Counted from the stretch's first letter, positions 49,190 to 58,221 are shown. The stretch is DNA of 64,000 bases from Facklamia lactis (GCF_015863205.1 NZ_JACBXQ010000003.1:124001-188000), one strand, 5' to 3'. Notes: generated by a model not told the origin, from the letters alone. Made by a program: numbers and translations.

Positions 49190-49198
49190 TGCTACAAT
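49190..49198 (+). promoter_or_regulatory. Extended -10 promoter for purC
   Basis: TGC-TACAAT (-10 at 49193-49198), 31 bases before the purC start. It is divergent from the uvrA promoter, and the LexA-like box lies between the two. No good -35. Confidence 0.5.
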
Positions 49199-49229
49199 AT
49201 GCCTATTATCAATATAAGGAGTGAAGAAA

Positions 49230-49916
49230 ATGCAGCTAGTAAAAAAAGGAAAAACAAAAGATGTCTATCAATTGGAGAACGGTCACTACCTTCTAAAATT
49301 CAAAGATGATGTAACAGGCGAAGATGGAAAATTTGATCCTGGAGCAAACTCAGTTGGATTAAGTATCGAGGGTGTGGGGCGTGCAGGCTTAGAAATGTCT
49401 AGCTACTTTTTCGATCAATTGAATCAAGCGAATATTGCGACCCATTTTGTTAAGGCCAATTTGGATGAACAGACAATGGAAGTTAAACCTGCCCAAGTTT
49501 TTGGTAAGGGATTAGAAGTCATTTGTCGCCTGAAGGCCGTTGGTTCCTTCTATCGTCGTTATGGAGAATACATTGAAGAAGGCGCTGATTTACCTCAATT
49601 TGTTGAATTCACTATTAAAGATGATGAACGACAAGATCCTCCTATTAATGCTGAAGGATTAATGATCCTAAATATTTTGAATGACAAACAAATCGAACAA
49701 ATCATTTCTCTCACTCGTCAAATTACTAGTCTTGTAGCGAAAGATCTAGCTCAGCATCAATTAGATCTCTATGATATTAAATTTGAATTCGGACTATTAG
49801 AAGGCAGTGAGGAAGTTGTTTTAATTGATGAAATCTCTGGTGGAAATATGCGTGTTTATCAAGGAGATCGTTATATTGAACCTTTAGAACTCCATAGAAT
49901 CTTATTTTCCAAGTAA
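49230..49916 (+). CDS. purC: SAICAR synthetase (orphan)
   Basis: 228 residues from ATG 49230, preceded by AAGGAG; a GTG three codons upstream is less well spaced. It ligates aspartate to CAIR in purine synthesis. KKGKTKDVY (ATP site), KFDPGANSVGLSIEGVG, KAVGSFYRRYGEY and the C-terminal DIKFEFGLLEG are recognisable. No other pur gene flanks it: uvrA is divergent and the BusR gene follows 133 bp later. The family sequence is somewhat divergent from purine-operon copies as I recall them, so an isolated salvage-related role is possible. Confidence 0.92.
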   Translation: MQLVKKGKTKDVYQLENGHYLLKFKDDVTGEDGKFDPGANSVGLSIEGVGRAGLEMSSYFFDQLNQANIATHFVKANLDEQTMEVKPAQVFGKGLEVICRLKAVGSFYRRYGEYIEEGADLPQFVEFTIKDDERQDPPINAEGLMILNILNDKQIEQIISLTRQITSLVAKDLAQHQLDLYDIKFEFGLLEGSEEVVLIDEISGGNMRVYQGDRYIEPLELHRILFSK

Positions 49917-50049
49917 ACACCTCAGAAATCGGATATAATTAAATGCCTCAATATCAGCAAAATTTTAAAAATCAACTGGATCTTTAGAATTCTACCAATG
50001 ATAGTGGGGCTCTCTTTCACTCATTAATCCATAGGAGTCGAAAAGTTTT

Positions 50050-50676
50050 ATGACTAAAATCAAACAACCTTTGTACCAGCAAATTGCACTCCAATTAGCT
50101 GAAATGATTGCAAATGGCTATTATCACCAGGGACAGAAACTATTTGTCCGATCAGATATTGCCAGTCAATTTGACGTTTCCTCAGAAACTGCTCGAAAGG
50201 CAGTCCAAGTTCTAGTGGATCTGGCCATCATGGAACCTCACCACGGGTCAGGAACAATCGTTGCTTCAACCGAAAAAGCAGTCCAATACTATGAAAAATA
50301 CCAAAGCTCTATGACGATCGATAAAATGCGGTCAGAACTTATGACAAGTATTGAACGACAGACCCGTGAGTGGAATCATATCCAAGATCAGTTATCACAA
50401 CTCTTAACCTATACTCGTCAAGTTAATCAAGAAAATCCCTTCATTCCTTATGAGTTAGAAATCACCCAGAATGCCCAACATATTGGAAAAACAGCGGGAG
50501 AACTTAAACTGTGGCAAACCACAGGTGCCACTATTATAGCTATCCAGCACGAAAAGGACCTTATTTTATCACCAGGTCCTTATGCCAAAGTGACAATCGG
50601 GGATATCTTATATTTTATTGGCGACGAAGATGCCATGCATCGCATGCAACAATTTTTCTACTCCCCTACATTATAA
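50050..50676 (+). CDS. busR: BusR-type GntR regulator with RCK_C domain
   Basis: 208 residues. N-terminal GntR winged helix (about 1-72, YQQIALQLAEMIANGYY ... SSETARKAVQVLVDL), a helical linker (~90-135), and a C-terminal TrkA-C/RCK_C domain (about 140-208, ELEITQNAQHIGKTAGELKL). In Lactococcus and Streptococcus, BusR represses the glycine-betaine transporter when c-di-AMP binds the RCK_C domain. Here it immediately precedes opuAA-opuABC and a matching bipartite operator. A TATAAT at 49934-49939 may be its -10. Confidence 0.93.
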   Translation: MTKIKQPLYQQIALQLAEMIANGYYHQGQKLFVRSDIASQFDVSSETARKAVQVLVDLAIMEPHHGSGTIVASTEKAVQYYEKYQSSMTIDKMRSELMTSIERQTREWNHIQDQLSQLLTYTRQVNQENPFIPYELEITQNAQHIGKTAGELKLWQTTGATIIAIQHEKDLILSPGPYAKVTIGDILYFIGDEDAMHRMQQFFYSPTL

Positions 50677-50685
50677 AACGTTTAC

Positions 50686-50719
50686 ATAGCGCTTTTCATG
50701 AAAATGAGCGCTATTTTCT
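50686..50719 (+). terminator. busR terminator
   Basis: ATAGCGCT/AGCGCTAT arms (50686-50693, 50706-50713) enclose a 12-base loop that contains TTTTCATGAAAA, followed by TTTTCTTT. It separates busR from the opuA promoter. Confidence 0.85.
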
Positions 50720-50725
50720 TTGCAA

Positions 50726-50762
50726 AAAGTGACAATGTTGTGTAATATAATATAGTCACTTT
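50726..50762 (+). promoter_or_regulatory. opuA promoter with bipartite BusR-type operator
   Basis: AAAGTGAC (50726-50733) and GTCACTTT (50755-50762) are perfect inverted half-sites 21 bp apart. Between and overlapping them is the promoter GTGACA (-35, 50729-50734), 16-bp spacer, TATAGT (-10, 50751-50756); a TATAAT lies at about 50745-50750. The split arrangement matches the bipartite GTGAC sites reported for BusR. A bound BusR would cover both -35 and -10. Confidence 0.8.
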
Positions 50763-50815
50763 GATTTGCACTTTATTTAGACAATACACATTCATTTTAA
50801 GAAAGGAGTCGACAA

Positions 50816-52027
50816 TTGACAAAAGTAAAAATTAGAAATTTAACCAAGATCTTCGGCAAAAAAACAAAGCCTGCTTTAGAAATGGTTAAACAAAATAAAA
50901 CTAAGCAAGAGATACTAAAAGGCACCGGCGCAACAGTCGGAGTTTATGATGTATCAATGGATATTGAAGAAAACGAAATTTTTGTAATTATGGGGCTATC
51001 TGGTTCTGGTAAATCCACACTTGTTCGCCTCATTAATCGTTTAATCGAACCTACTTCTGGTGAAATATATATTGATGGTGAAGATATTAATCAATTAAAT
51101 CACGAACAACTGAGAAAAGTTAGACGTGAAAAAATTAATATGGTCTTTCAAAACTTTGCCCTCTTCCCTCACCGTACTATTCTAGAAAATACAGAATATG
51201 GGCTTGAATTAAGAGGTATTGAAGAAGCGGAACGTCAGACTCTGGCTGAGAAGGCTCTGGATAATTCAGGTCTGCTTGCTTTTAAGGACCAGTTTCCTGA
51301 TCAACTCTCCGGTGGAATGCAACAACGAGTAGGACTTGCACGCGCCTTAGCAAATGATCCGGAGATTCTTTTAATGGATGAAGCTTTTTCTGCACTCGAT
51401 CCTTTAATTCGTCGGGAAATGCAAGATGAGCTCGTTGAATTACAAGAAAATGTTCAAAAAACAATCATTTTCATTACCCACGATCTGAATGAAGCACTTA
51501 GAATTGGGAATCGAATTGCTATCCTAAAAGATGGCCAGTTAATGCAAATTGGAACCGGCGAAGAAATCTTAACCAACCCTGCCAATGATTATGTGCGAGA
51601 CTTCGTAGAAGAGGTTGACCGTTCTAAGGTATTTACCGCAGAGAACATTATGGAACCGGCTATTACAACTAACATCCACACTGATGGTCCACACGTAGCC
51701 TTTACACATATGCGACACGAAGGCACATCATTAGTATTAGCCATTGATTCCAAGAGAAAATTATATGGATACATGGATGCAGAAGATCTCCTTCGTGCCC
51801 GTCGCGAACATTTACCATTAAAAGATGTTATTAATCCTAATGTTACAAAAGTAAGAAAAGAAACTCTAGTCGGTGACCTTTTTGAATTAACCAACCTCTC
51901 CCCTGCTCCCATCGCTGTAGTAGGTGAAGAAGATCGCTTGCTAGGCGTTATTAGACGTGGGAAAATTATCGACTCGCTTGCCAAAACAAGTAGCGAAGAA
52001 AAAGAAGAGGTGATCATCAATGACTAA
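50816..52027 (+). CDS. opuAA: Glycine betaine/carnitine ABC transporter ATPase with CBS tandem
   Basis: 403 residues, TTG start with AAAGGAG 7 bases before it. ABC core: Walker [17 protein letters not shown] (about 62), Q-loop, signature [15 protein letters not shown], Walker [14 protein letters not shown]. The C-terminus holds two CBS motifs (~275-395, [10 protein letters not shown] and [14 protein letters not shown]), the ionic-strength/c-di-AMP sensing module of OpuA-type importers. It overlaps opuABC by 8 bp. Function: osmoprotectant uptake under hyperosmotic stress. Confidence 0.97.
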   Translation: MTKVKIRNLTKIFGKKTKPALEMVKQNKTKQEILKGTGATVGVYDVSMDIEENEIFVIMGLSGSGKSTLVRLINRLIEPTSGEIYIDGEDINQLNHEQLRKVRREKINMVFQNFALFPHRTILENTEYGLELRGIEEAERQTLAEKALDNSGLLAFKDQFPDQLSGGMQQRVGLARALANDPEILLMDEAFSALDPLIRREMQDELVELQENVQKTIIFITHDLNEALRIGNRIAILKDGQLMQIGTGEEILTNPANDYVRDFVEEVDRSKVFTAENIMEPAITTNIHTDGPHVAFTHMRHEGTSLVLAIDSKRKLYGYMDAEDLLRARREHLPLKDVINPNVTKVRKETLVGDLFELTNLSPAPIAVVGEEDRLLGVIRRGKIIDSLAKTSSEEKEEVIIND

Positions 52028-53753
52028 CATACTCGATCTTTTACAGCAACCTATCCCATTAGCAGACTGGGTAGATGCCGCAACGAACTGGATAACCGTC
52101 ACTTTTTCAGGTCTTTTTAATCTCTTACAAAATTTAGGTAACGCAATGATGAATGGCTTTTCAGGTATTTTAGGAGCTATTCCTCCCTTACTATTCATCG
52201 CTTTCATTACTCTCGGAATGTTTATCATTAGTAAACGCAATTGGGGAATTTCAATTTTCACTTTGCTAGGGCTTTTATTTGTGTATAATCAAGGACTTTG
52301 GGATCACTTAATTAATACTCTTACACTCGTCATGATGGCCAGTTTAATCTCCATCATTATCGGGATTCCTCTCGGGATTTTGATGTCAAAAAGTAAACTA
52401 GCCTCCAGTATTATTACCCCTGTGCTCGATTTTATGCAGACGATGCCTTCTTTTGTTTACTTAATTCCGGCAGTCGCTTTTTTCGGAATCGGAATGGTTC
52501 CAGGTGTTTTTGCTTCAGTCATTTTTGCTTTGCCCCCTACCGTTCGCTTTACTAATCTAGGAATCAGACAAGTGCCGACTGACCTTGTAGAAGCTTCTGA
52601 AGCATTTGGCTCAACAGGCTGGCAGAAACTATTCAAGCTTGAATTACCTACTGCAAAAGACACAATTTTTGCTGGAATTAACCAGACGACAATGCTGGCA
52701 CTATCTATGGTTGTAACAGCTTCTATGATTGGTGCCCCAGGTCTTGGAGAAGGAGTCCTAACCGCTTTACAAAGAGCTAACATCGGTTCTGGTTTTGTCT
52801 ATGGTGTCTCTCTTGTCTTTCTTGCAATCATTGTGGACCGATTTACTCAATACTTAAATCGCCCCCGTGTTGCAAGAACAAAAGAAGAAAGTAGAAAAAG
52901 CCGTAAACGAACTGTTTTCGGTCTCATTGCTGCCATGCTAGTCGGCATTATAGGATCTAGCTACTATCTTTACCAAGAAAGTAATACTCAAAAAGTAATC
53001 TTAAGCAGTACCCAGTGGGATGCGGATATGGCAACTTCAACAATTGCTAAAATTCTTTTAGAAGAAAAAGGTTATGAAGTTGAAATTACCCAACTAGATC
53101 CTGCGATACTCTTCTCCTCAGTCGCTAGTGGTGAATCTGATGGGACTCTTGTTCCTTGGCTTCCCATTACTCATGGAGCTCTCTACGAGGAATATGGTGA
53201 CCAAATGGTCAATTTAGGACCAAATACAGTAGGCGCTAAATGCGGGTTAGCTGTTCCAACCTATATGGAAGATGTCAATTCGATTGAAGATCTTGATCAA
53301 CAGGCTGATCAAGTTATTACAGGGATTGAACCAGGTGCTGGAATTACTAAATTAACTCAGGAGACACTTGATTCTTATCCAAATCTGACTAATTGGGAGC
53401 AAAAAACTTCCTCCACAGGAGCTATGACCACTCAATTAGAACAAGCCATTGCAAACAAAGAAGAAATTGTCATTACAGGCTGGACACCTCATTGGATGTT
53501 CCAACGCTTTGATATTAAGTTTCTAGAAGATTCTAAAGAAACAATGGGTGGAGCCGAAGAAGTCACGACCTTCGCTCGTAAAGGCCTAGATAAAGATATG
53601 CCTGAAGTTTATCAATTTTTAGATAACTTCCAATGGCCATTAGAAGATTTAGAAAAAATGATGTTAGATATGGAATCTGGCGCTCCCGTTGAACAAGCTG
53701 CCCAAGAATGGATCGACAATAATCGCGATCTAACCGATAATTGGTTTAAATAA
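52020..53753 (+). CDS. opuABC: Glycine betaine transporter permease fused to substrate-binding protein
   Basis: 577 residues. N-terminal half is an OpuAB-type permease (about 1-300; helices such as [15 protein letters not shown], inner-membrane EAA-like [19 protein letters not shown]). After a helix near 300-320 ([21 protein letters not shown]) comes the exported OpuAC-type binding domain (about 325-577; [43 protein letters not shown]). This fusion is the lactococcal BusAB/OpuABC architecture. Two fused proteins per complex are expected with OpuAA. Confidence 0.96.
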   Translation: MTNILDLLQQPIPLADWVDAATNWITVTFSGLFNLLQNLGNAMMNGFSGILGAIPPLLFIAFITLGMFIISKRNWGISIFTLLGLLFVYNQGLWDHLINTLTLVMMASLISIIIGIPLGILMSKSKLASSIITPVLDFMQTMPSFVYLIPAVAFFGIGMVPGVFASVIFALPPTVRFTNLGIRQVPTDLVEASEAFGSTGWQKLFKLELPTAKDTIFAGINQTTMLALSMVVTASMIGAPGLGEGVLTALQRANIGSGFVYGVSLVFLAIIVDRFTQYLNRPRVARTKEESRKSRKRTVFGLIAAMLVGIIGSSYYLYQESNTQKVILSSTQWDADMATSTIAKILLEEKGYEVEITQLDPAILFSSVASGESDGTLVPWLPITHGALYEEYGDQMVNLGPNTVGAKCGLAVPTYMEDVNSIEDLDQQADQVITGIEPGAGITKLTQETLDSYPNLTNWEQKTSSTGAMTTQLEQAIANKEEIVITGWTPHWMFQRFDIKFLEDSKETMGGAEEVTTFARKGLDKDMPEVYQFLDNFQWPLEDLEKMMLDMESGAPVEQAAQEWIDNNRDLTDNWFK

Positions 53754-53758
53754 TACTC

Positions 53759-53789
53759 TAGGTTCTAAGCAAAAGCTTAGAACCTTTTT
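53759..53789 (+). terminator. opuA operon terminator
   Basis: AGGTTCTAAGC/GCTTAGAACCT stem, 4-base loop, then T5; 6 bases past the stop codon. Confidence 0.93.
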
Positions 53790-53826
53790 GTTTACTCGGT
53801 CTCAAGTCGGATTTCGCTAGAATTAC

Positions 53827-53880
53827 TTTACCTGACGGAGTAAATGTTTTATAATTAAATTACTCTGATAGATAGAGTAA
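53827..53880 (+). promoter_or_regulatory. padR promoter and probable PadR operator
   Basis: TTTACC (53827-53832), 17-bp spacer, TATAAT (53850-53855). A perfect dyad TTACTCT-N7-AGAGTAA (53860-53880) covers the likely start site. The -35 sits in a related TTTAC-N8-GTAAA dyad (53827-53844) that repeats the GAGTAA element, so there may be two sites for autoregulation. Confidence 0.7.
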
Positions 53881-53900
53881 AACAGAAGAGAGGTGGTTAT

Positions 53901-54227
53901 TTGATATCCAGTGATGTGATAAGAGGTTACAATGATCTATTTATTCTAAGAATCTTATTTGATGGTGAATCTTATGGTTACGAAATTGGCAAAAAAATTT
54001 CACAATTAACAAACGGTCAGTATATTATTAAAGAGACAACGTTATATTCTGCCTTTACTCGACTCTCTAAAGCACAATACATAGAATCTTTTCCTGGAAC
54101 CGAAACAAATGGTCGCAAAAGAACCTACTACCGGCTAACCCCAAGCGGTAAAGATGCGCTCTATCAGAAGCTCAAAGAATGGTCACTCACAAAAGAAGTT
54201 ATTGAACAAATTATAAAAGGAGCATAA
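53901..54227 (+). CDS. PadR-family transcriptional regulator
   Basis: 108 residues, TTG start with GAGAGGTGG upstream. The PadR winged helix is seen in LFILRILFDGESYGYEIGKKI, TTLYSAFTRLSKAQYIES and RKRTYYRLTPSGKDAL. Only the DNA-binding domain with a short dimer helix is present (PadR-s2 type). It is 2 bp upstream of a membrane protein gene with a permease-prefix-type N-terminus, the standard PadR partner arrangement. Confidence 0.93.
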   Translation: MISSDVIRGYNDLFILRILFDGESYGYEIGKKISQLTNGQYIIKETTLYSAFTRLSKAQYIESFPGTETNGRKRTYYRLTPSGKDALYQKLKEWSLTKEVIEQIIKGA

Positions 54228-54229
54228 AA

Positions 54230-55213
54230 ATGAATACCATCCAAACTTATCTCGACTCAATGTTCGCCCACTTAGATGATAGTCCCGAAGTCCTACATTT
54301 AAAAGAAGAAATACACTCGAATATGCTCGATAAATATCACGATCTCATTCAGAATGGAGCATCAGAAAATGAAGCAGTCGGAAAAGTTATCTCTGAGTTT
54401 GGAAATATTGATGAATTACTAGACGAACTCAACATCGATCAAGAACAATCACAGGCAATTACCCCATCCCTCCCACTTTTAAACCAGAGCGAGATCAATA
54501 ACTATTTAGCAGATAAAACATACGCTGGTTTACTTACCGGTCTAGGAACTTTTCTGATTATTGCTTCAGTCGCTATTCTAATCTCTTTACTCAGTCTTTT
54601 TGGAGAAGAAAGTAACTTCGCCACTATAGCAGGAACCTCTTTAATTATTATTTCTGTTGTCTTAGCAATTGCCCTCTATATTATCGGTGGGAAAAAAGAT
54701 AAAAAATATAAATACATTGACAAAGGTGAATATGGTCTGTCCAATAATAACCGCAATGAACTTATTAAACAAGCCGAATCCTTTGAATCAACCCATTCGC
54801 TCTCTACTATTATGGGGATTGCTCTCATCCTCCTGCCTGTGATTCCTGTTGTAATTGTAGGAATGATGGATCTATCAGACCGATTTATCTTATTAGCTAC
54901 CTCTGCCTTAGTTCTAGGTATTGCTGCCGCTGTCTTTATCTTTATCTATTTCGGAAATATCAAATCTATGTACCAATCTTTACTTAAAAATACAATCAGT
55001 GAAAAGAGCAGCCCCAAAGATATTCAAAAACACCAAAGAAATCGTAAGACGAACCGCCTTATTGAAGATATCTATTGGCCAATCATTACGGTTATCTATT
55101 TCCTTTGGTCTTTTTCAAGGGGATCTTGGCATATATCTTGGCTGATCTTTGTCATAGCGGGCATTTTTGAAGATGCTATCAGAGCTCTTTTTGATATTGA
55201 AAAAGAGCAATAA
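54230..55213 (+). CDS. PadR-linked membrane protein with permease-prefix-like N-terminus
   Basis: 327 residues. The N-terminal ~70 residues (TYLDSMFAHLDDSPEVLHLKEEIHSNMLDKYHD in parts, ending EFGNIDELLDEL) form the helical domain typical of proteins encoded beside PadR regulators. Five or six membrane helices follow (about 98-118, 128-150, 190-212, 220-242, 278-310). Function unknown; envelope stress or export control is the usual suggestion. AAAGGAG lies inside the padR end. Confidence 0.85.
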   Translation: MNTIQTYLDSMFAHLDDSPEVLHLKEEIHSNMLDKYHDLIQNGASENEAVGKVISEFGNIDELLDELNIDQEQSQAITPSLPLLNQSEINNYLADKTYAGLLTGLGTFLIIASVAILISLLSLFGEESNFATIAGTSLIIISVVLAIALYIIGGKKDKKYKYIDKGEYGLSNNNRNELIKQAESFESTHSLSTIMGIALILLPVIPVVIVGMMDLSDRFILLATSALVLGIAAAVFIFIYFGNIKSMYQSLLKNTISEKSSPKDIQKHQRNRKTNRLIEDIYWPIITVIYFLWSFSRGSWHISWLIFVIAGIFEDAIRALFDIEKEQ

Positions 55214-55302
55214 ATAAATGTTCAAAATAGCTACTTTATCAAATGAAAACCCCTTTTCCTCCCCCTCTATTAAATATAATTTATAGAAACTGAGGTGTAT
55301 CT

Positions 55303-55899
55303 ATGACTGACATTCACAATCCAATGAGACGAGATGATCGAGAAATGCCAGCCGATTTTGCTTATTATGTTATTGACAAATCAACTTTTGGAACGCTTGC
55401 CATCCCAGACCAACCCTACCCTTATAGTCTGCCTCTCTCCATAGCAAGAGTAGGACAAACACTTTATTTCCATTCAGCAAATGAAGGAAAAAAAGTTACT
55501 TTGCTAAACGATGAACCAAAAGTCTGTATTTCTTTTGTTGGAGAGGTAAGTGTTCCTAACCTTTATTCTGATCAAGAGATTAAAGACATTGAAGCGAACC
55601 CCAATGAATGGTCAAAACTTGCCAGAACAGTTTTTACTACTCAATTTGAATCTGCTATTGTCTACGGCACAATTCGTAAAATTACGGATCCTAAAGAATT
55701 ACGAAAAGGACTACGCGCTATCGCTAAAAAATATGTCAGTAACCGCTATCCATTGGTTGATAAAGCCATCAACACTGCTCTCGATCGTGTTCAAGTTTAT
55801 GCAATTGACATCAACCACCTAACAGGCAAACGTAAAAAATATGACTCCCAAGGAATTGAAATGAAAAATAGCCGAGGATGGCCAGAACTATACTATTAA
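55303..55899 (+). CDS. NimA-like FMN-binding oxidoreductase (PNPOx fold)
   Basis: 198 residues. MRRDDREMPADFAYYVIDKSTFGTLAI is the N-terminal pattern of the 5-nitroimidazole-resistance-like flavin-nucleotide-binding family (in parts: MRRDDREM, STFGTLAI). YPYSLPLSIARVGQTLYFHSANEGKK and VCISFVGEV give the split-barrel FMN site. The catalytic-type His expected in true NimA proteins was not confirmed. Substrate unknown. A TATAAT near 55277 could be its -10. Confidence 0.85.
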   Translation: MTDIHNPMRRDDREMPADFAYYVIDKSTFGTLAIPDQPYPYSLPLSIARVGQTLYFHSANEGKKVTLLNDEPKVCISFVGEVSVPNLYSDQEIKDIEANPNEWSKLARTVFTTQFESAIVYGTIRKITDPKELRKGLRAIAKKYVSNRYPLVDKAINTALDRVQVYAIDINHLTGKRKKYDSQGIEMKNSRGWPELYY

Positions 55900-55905
55900 T
55901 TATTA

Positions 55906-55943
55906 TTTCCCCCTCTCAGCAAAGAATACTGCGAGGGGGAAAC
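55906..55943. terminator. Bidirectional terminator between convergent genes
   Basis: Arms TTTCCCCCTC and GAGGGGGAAA with an inner GCA/TGC pair, between the NimA-like gene (+) and the formimidoyltransferase gene (-). T-tracts are weak on both sides. Confidence 0.7.
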
Positions 55944-55949
55944 GATTTT

Positions 55950-56882
55950 CTACAAAAACTCTTCAATTAGCCTTTGCTCTGTTACTTGCTGTGCAGACTC
56001 AAAACCTTCCAACTGTAAATAATGTTCTGCCACATCCATTAATGCTTGAGCCGGAATCATTCCATAAACTTCTGAACCTAGAACTTGAACGCCATAACGA
56101 CTTGCTTCCATTTTGATTGTTTCAAACACCCTATGAATGGGTGTTTGAGTATAATCAACCAAATCCATTGATACTTGTACGATTCCTTTATCAGGTAAAT
56201 TAACTCCTATCGCTTTACAATAACGAAAGCCGCCAGAAGAGGAGCGGATCGCTTTTGCAATTTTTTTAGCAATATCAAGATTATCCGTTGCTAAATTCAC
56301 ATTAAAAGCTACTAAAGGCTTTCGAGCTCCTACCGCAGTAACCCCTGCTGTAGGGTGAATTTTAACTGGCCCAAAATCTGGATGCCATTTTTCTTCTTGA
56401 ATCTTCTTTTGCATGCCTTCAAATTCTCCTTTACGGATATTCGATAGATTTCGTCTTTCTTGACACTTGGCAGAAGCTTCATATAAATAAGTCGGAATCC
56501 CTAATTCTTCACTAATCCGGTTTGCAATTTTCTGAGAAATTACGACACATTCATCTAAGCTAATATTCTTCACCGGAATCAAAGGAATGACATCCGTCGC
56601 ACCCATTCGAGGATGCTCGCCTTGGTGTTGATTCATATCAATATTTTGACTGGCATATTTAACCAATTGAAAACAAACCTCTTGAATGGCTTTCGCTCCA
56701 CCCAATACAGCAATAGAGGAACGATGGTGATTCACATCCGAAGAAACATCTAAAATCATAATCTCTGGAACTTCTTTCGCAATTTTTTCCAAACCTTCAA
56801 TAAACGCAGGATTCTTTCCTTCACTAAAATTTGGAATTGTCTGAATTAGTTGACTCACTTTATCCCATCCTTTCTCTCTCAT
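55950..56882 (-). CDS. ftcD: Glutamate formimidoyltransferase
   Basis: About 310 residues, corresponding to the N-terminal transferase part of FTCD; no cyclodeaminase domain is attached or adjacent. TIPNFSEGKN, HHRSSIAVLGG, HQGEHPRMGATDVIPL and the formimino/folate-site GVNLPDKGIVQVSMDLVDY (in parts) are clear. It moves a formimino group from formiminoglutamate to tetrahydrofolate in histidine breakdown. A GTG at 56858 giving VSQLIQTIPNFSEG fits family N-termini better than ATG 56882; the choice is open. Confidence 0.9.
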   Translation of the reverse strand: MREKGWDKVSQLIQTIPNFSEGKNPAFIEGLEKIAKEVPEIMILDVSSDVNHHRSSIAVLGGAKAIQEVCFQLVKYASQNIDMNQHQGEHPRMGATDVIPLIPVKNISLDECVVISQKIANRISEELGIPTYLYEASAKCQERRNLSNIRKGEFEGMQKKIQEEKWHPDFGPVKIHPTAGVTAVGARKPLVAFNVNLATDNLDIAKKIAKAIRSSSGGFRYCKAIGVNLPDKGIVQVSMDLVDYTQTPIHRVFETIKMEASRYGVQVLGSEVYGMIPAQALMDVAEHYLQLEGFESAQQVTEQRLIEEFL

Positions 56883-56969
56883 TATAAATCATTCCCTTAT
56901 AAATACACCCCTTATTGATTATCTGATATTTCACCACTATTTTCCCCAATATTATTCAACTTATGACTA

Positions 56970-56978
56970 TGATATAAT
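56970..56978 (+). promoter_or_regulatory. Extended -10 promoter for the flavin oxidoreductase
   Basis: TGA-TATAAT (-10 at 56973-56978), 28 bases before the start; weak -35. Confidence 0.5.
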
Positions 56979-57006
56979 GAGAAGAGTTTACCAAGGAGGA
57001 TACGAT

Positions 57007-58221
57007 ATGATGAATCACACTTACCAAGCTTTATTTGAACCCATTAAACTTCCTAATGGCATCCGTTTAGAAAACCGTTTCTCACTCAACCCTTTAACAA
57101 CAAATGCTTCTTCAATCGAAGGTTATGTTACAGAAGAAGAAATCAAATACGCTGAAAGAAGAAGTCAGTCAGCTCCTCTTCAAGTCACTACTGCGGCTTA
57201 TATTGAAGACTATGCTCAACTTTTCGAATATGGACCCAGTATTAAAGATGATTCTTATATCTATGGCCTCTCCAAATTAGCCTCTGCTATGAAAAAAGAT
57301 GGGGCTAAGGCCATTTTACAATTAGCCCATGCTGGTCGCTTTGCAAAAATTTCCCTAAAAGATTATGGGGTCGTATATGGTCCTAGTCCCATGCATTTAA
57401 AGAGTCCAATTGAACACGACGTCCTTGAAATGTCTCATCGTAAAATCCGCCAAGTTATTCAACAGTATGCCGATGCGACTCGTCGTGCTATCTTAGCTGG
57501 ATTTGATGGAGTTGAGATTTCAAATGCTCAACGATTATTACCTCAGCAGTTTTTCTCACCTTTTTCCAACCAAAGATCAGATGAATATGGATCACAATCC
57601 CTCGAAAATCGTGCTCGCTTTGGAATCGAAATAATGAAAGCCGTTCAAAAAGAAATTGATCGGCATTCGGTTTCACAATTTATTCTTGGTTTCCGAGGAA
57701 CGCCTGAAGAAACTCGAGGACAAGAAGTAGGCTATACAGTGGAAGATTTTAATCAATATTTTGACTGGCTATTAGAAGTTTCTAACATCCAATATTATGC
57801 GATTGCATCATGGGGGCATGATATTTTCAGAGAAAAAGCAAGAGCAGGTCAAAATAAAGGAGAATATATTAATCGTCTTGTTCTTGACCATGTACAGGGG
57901 CGAGTCCCTGTGATAGCAACAGGAGGTATCAATTCACCAGAAAAAGCGATAGAAGCCTTAGACAACGCTGATATGATCGGAATGTCTTCAGTTCTAGTGA
58001 CAGAACCAGATTTCGTCAAAAAATTAGCAAACGGTAATGAGGACGAGATTAATTTAGGAGTATCATTAGAAGAATTACCTGATTTAGCAATTCCGCAAAG
58101 AGCTTTTAAAGATTTAGTTGAATTCATGGACTTTGGTGGTTCCCTTCCTAAAGAAACAAGAGATGAATTTCGACGCATTGCGGAACAAAGCTCACACTCA
58201 TATTTTAAAGAATTTAAATAG
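57007..58221 (+). CDS. NADH:flavin oxidoreductase, Old Yellow Enzyme family
   Basis: 404 residues from ATG 57007, which has GGAGG 6 bases upstream; a longer frame to 56977 has none. TIM-barrel FMN enzyme: FEPIKLPNGIRLENRFSLNPLTT (in parts), LQLAHAGRFAK, GFDGVEISNAQRLLPQQFFSP, NRSDEYG-type NQRSDEYGSQSLENRARF, and the phosphate site VIATGGINSPEKA. It is related to OYE-like and YqiG-type enone reductases; the physiological substrate is unknown. Confidence 0.93.
   Translation: MMNHTYQALFEPIKLPNGIRLENRFSLNPLTTNASSIEGYVTEEEIKYAERRSQSAPLQVTTAAYIEDYAQLFEYGPSIKDDSYIYGLSKLASAMKKDGAKAILQLAHAGRFAKISLKDYGVVYGPSPMHLKSPIEHDVLEMSHRKIRQVIQQYADATRRAILAGFDGVEISNAQRLLPQQFFSPFSNQRSDEYGSQSLENRARFGIEIMKAVQKEIDRHSVSQFILGFRGTPEETRGQEVGYTVEDFNQYFDWLLEVSNIQYYAIASWGHDIFREKARAGQNKGEYINRLVLDHVQGRVPVIATGGINSPEKAIEALDNADMIGMSSVLVTEPDFVKKLANGNEDEINLGVSLEELPDLAIPQRAFKDLVEFMDFGGSLPKETRDEFRRIAEQSSHSYFKEFK

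Noticed and set aside
50673-50686. cre-like sequence before opuAA
   Set aside because: ATAAAACGTTTACA misses the conserved TG of cre and lies in the busR terminator region.
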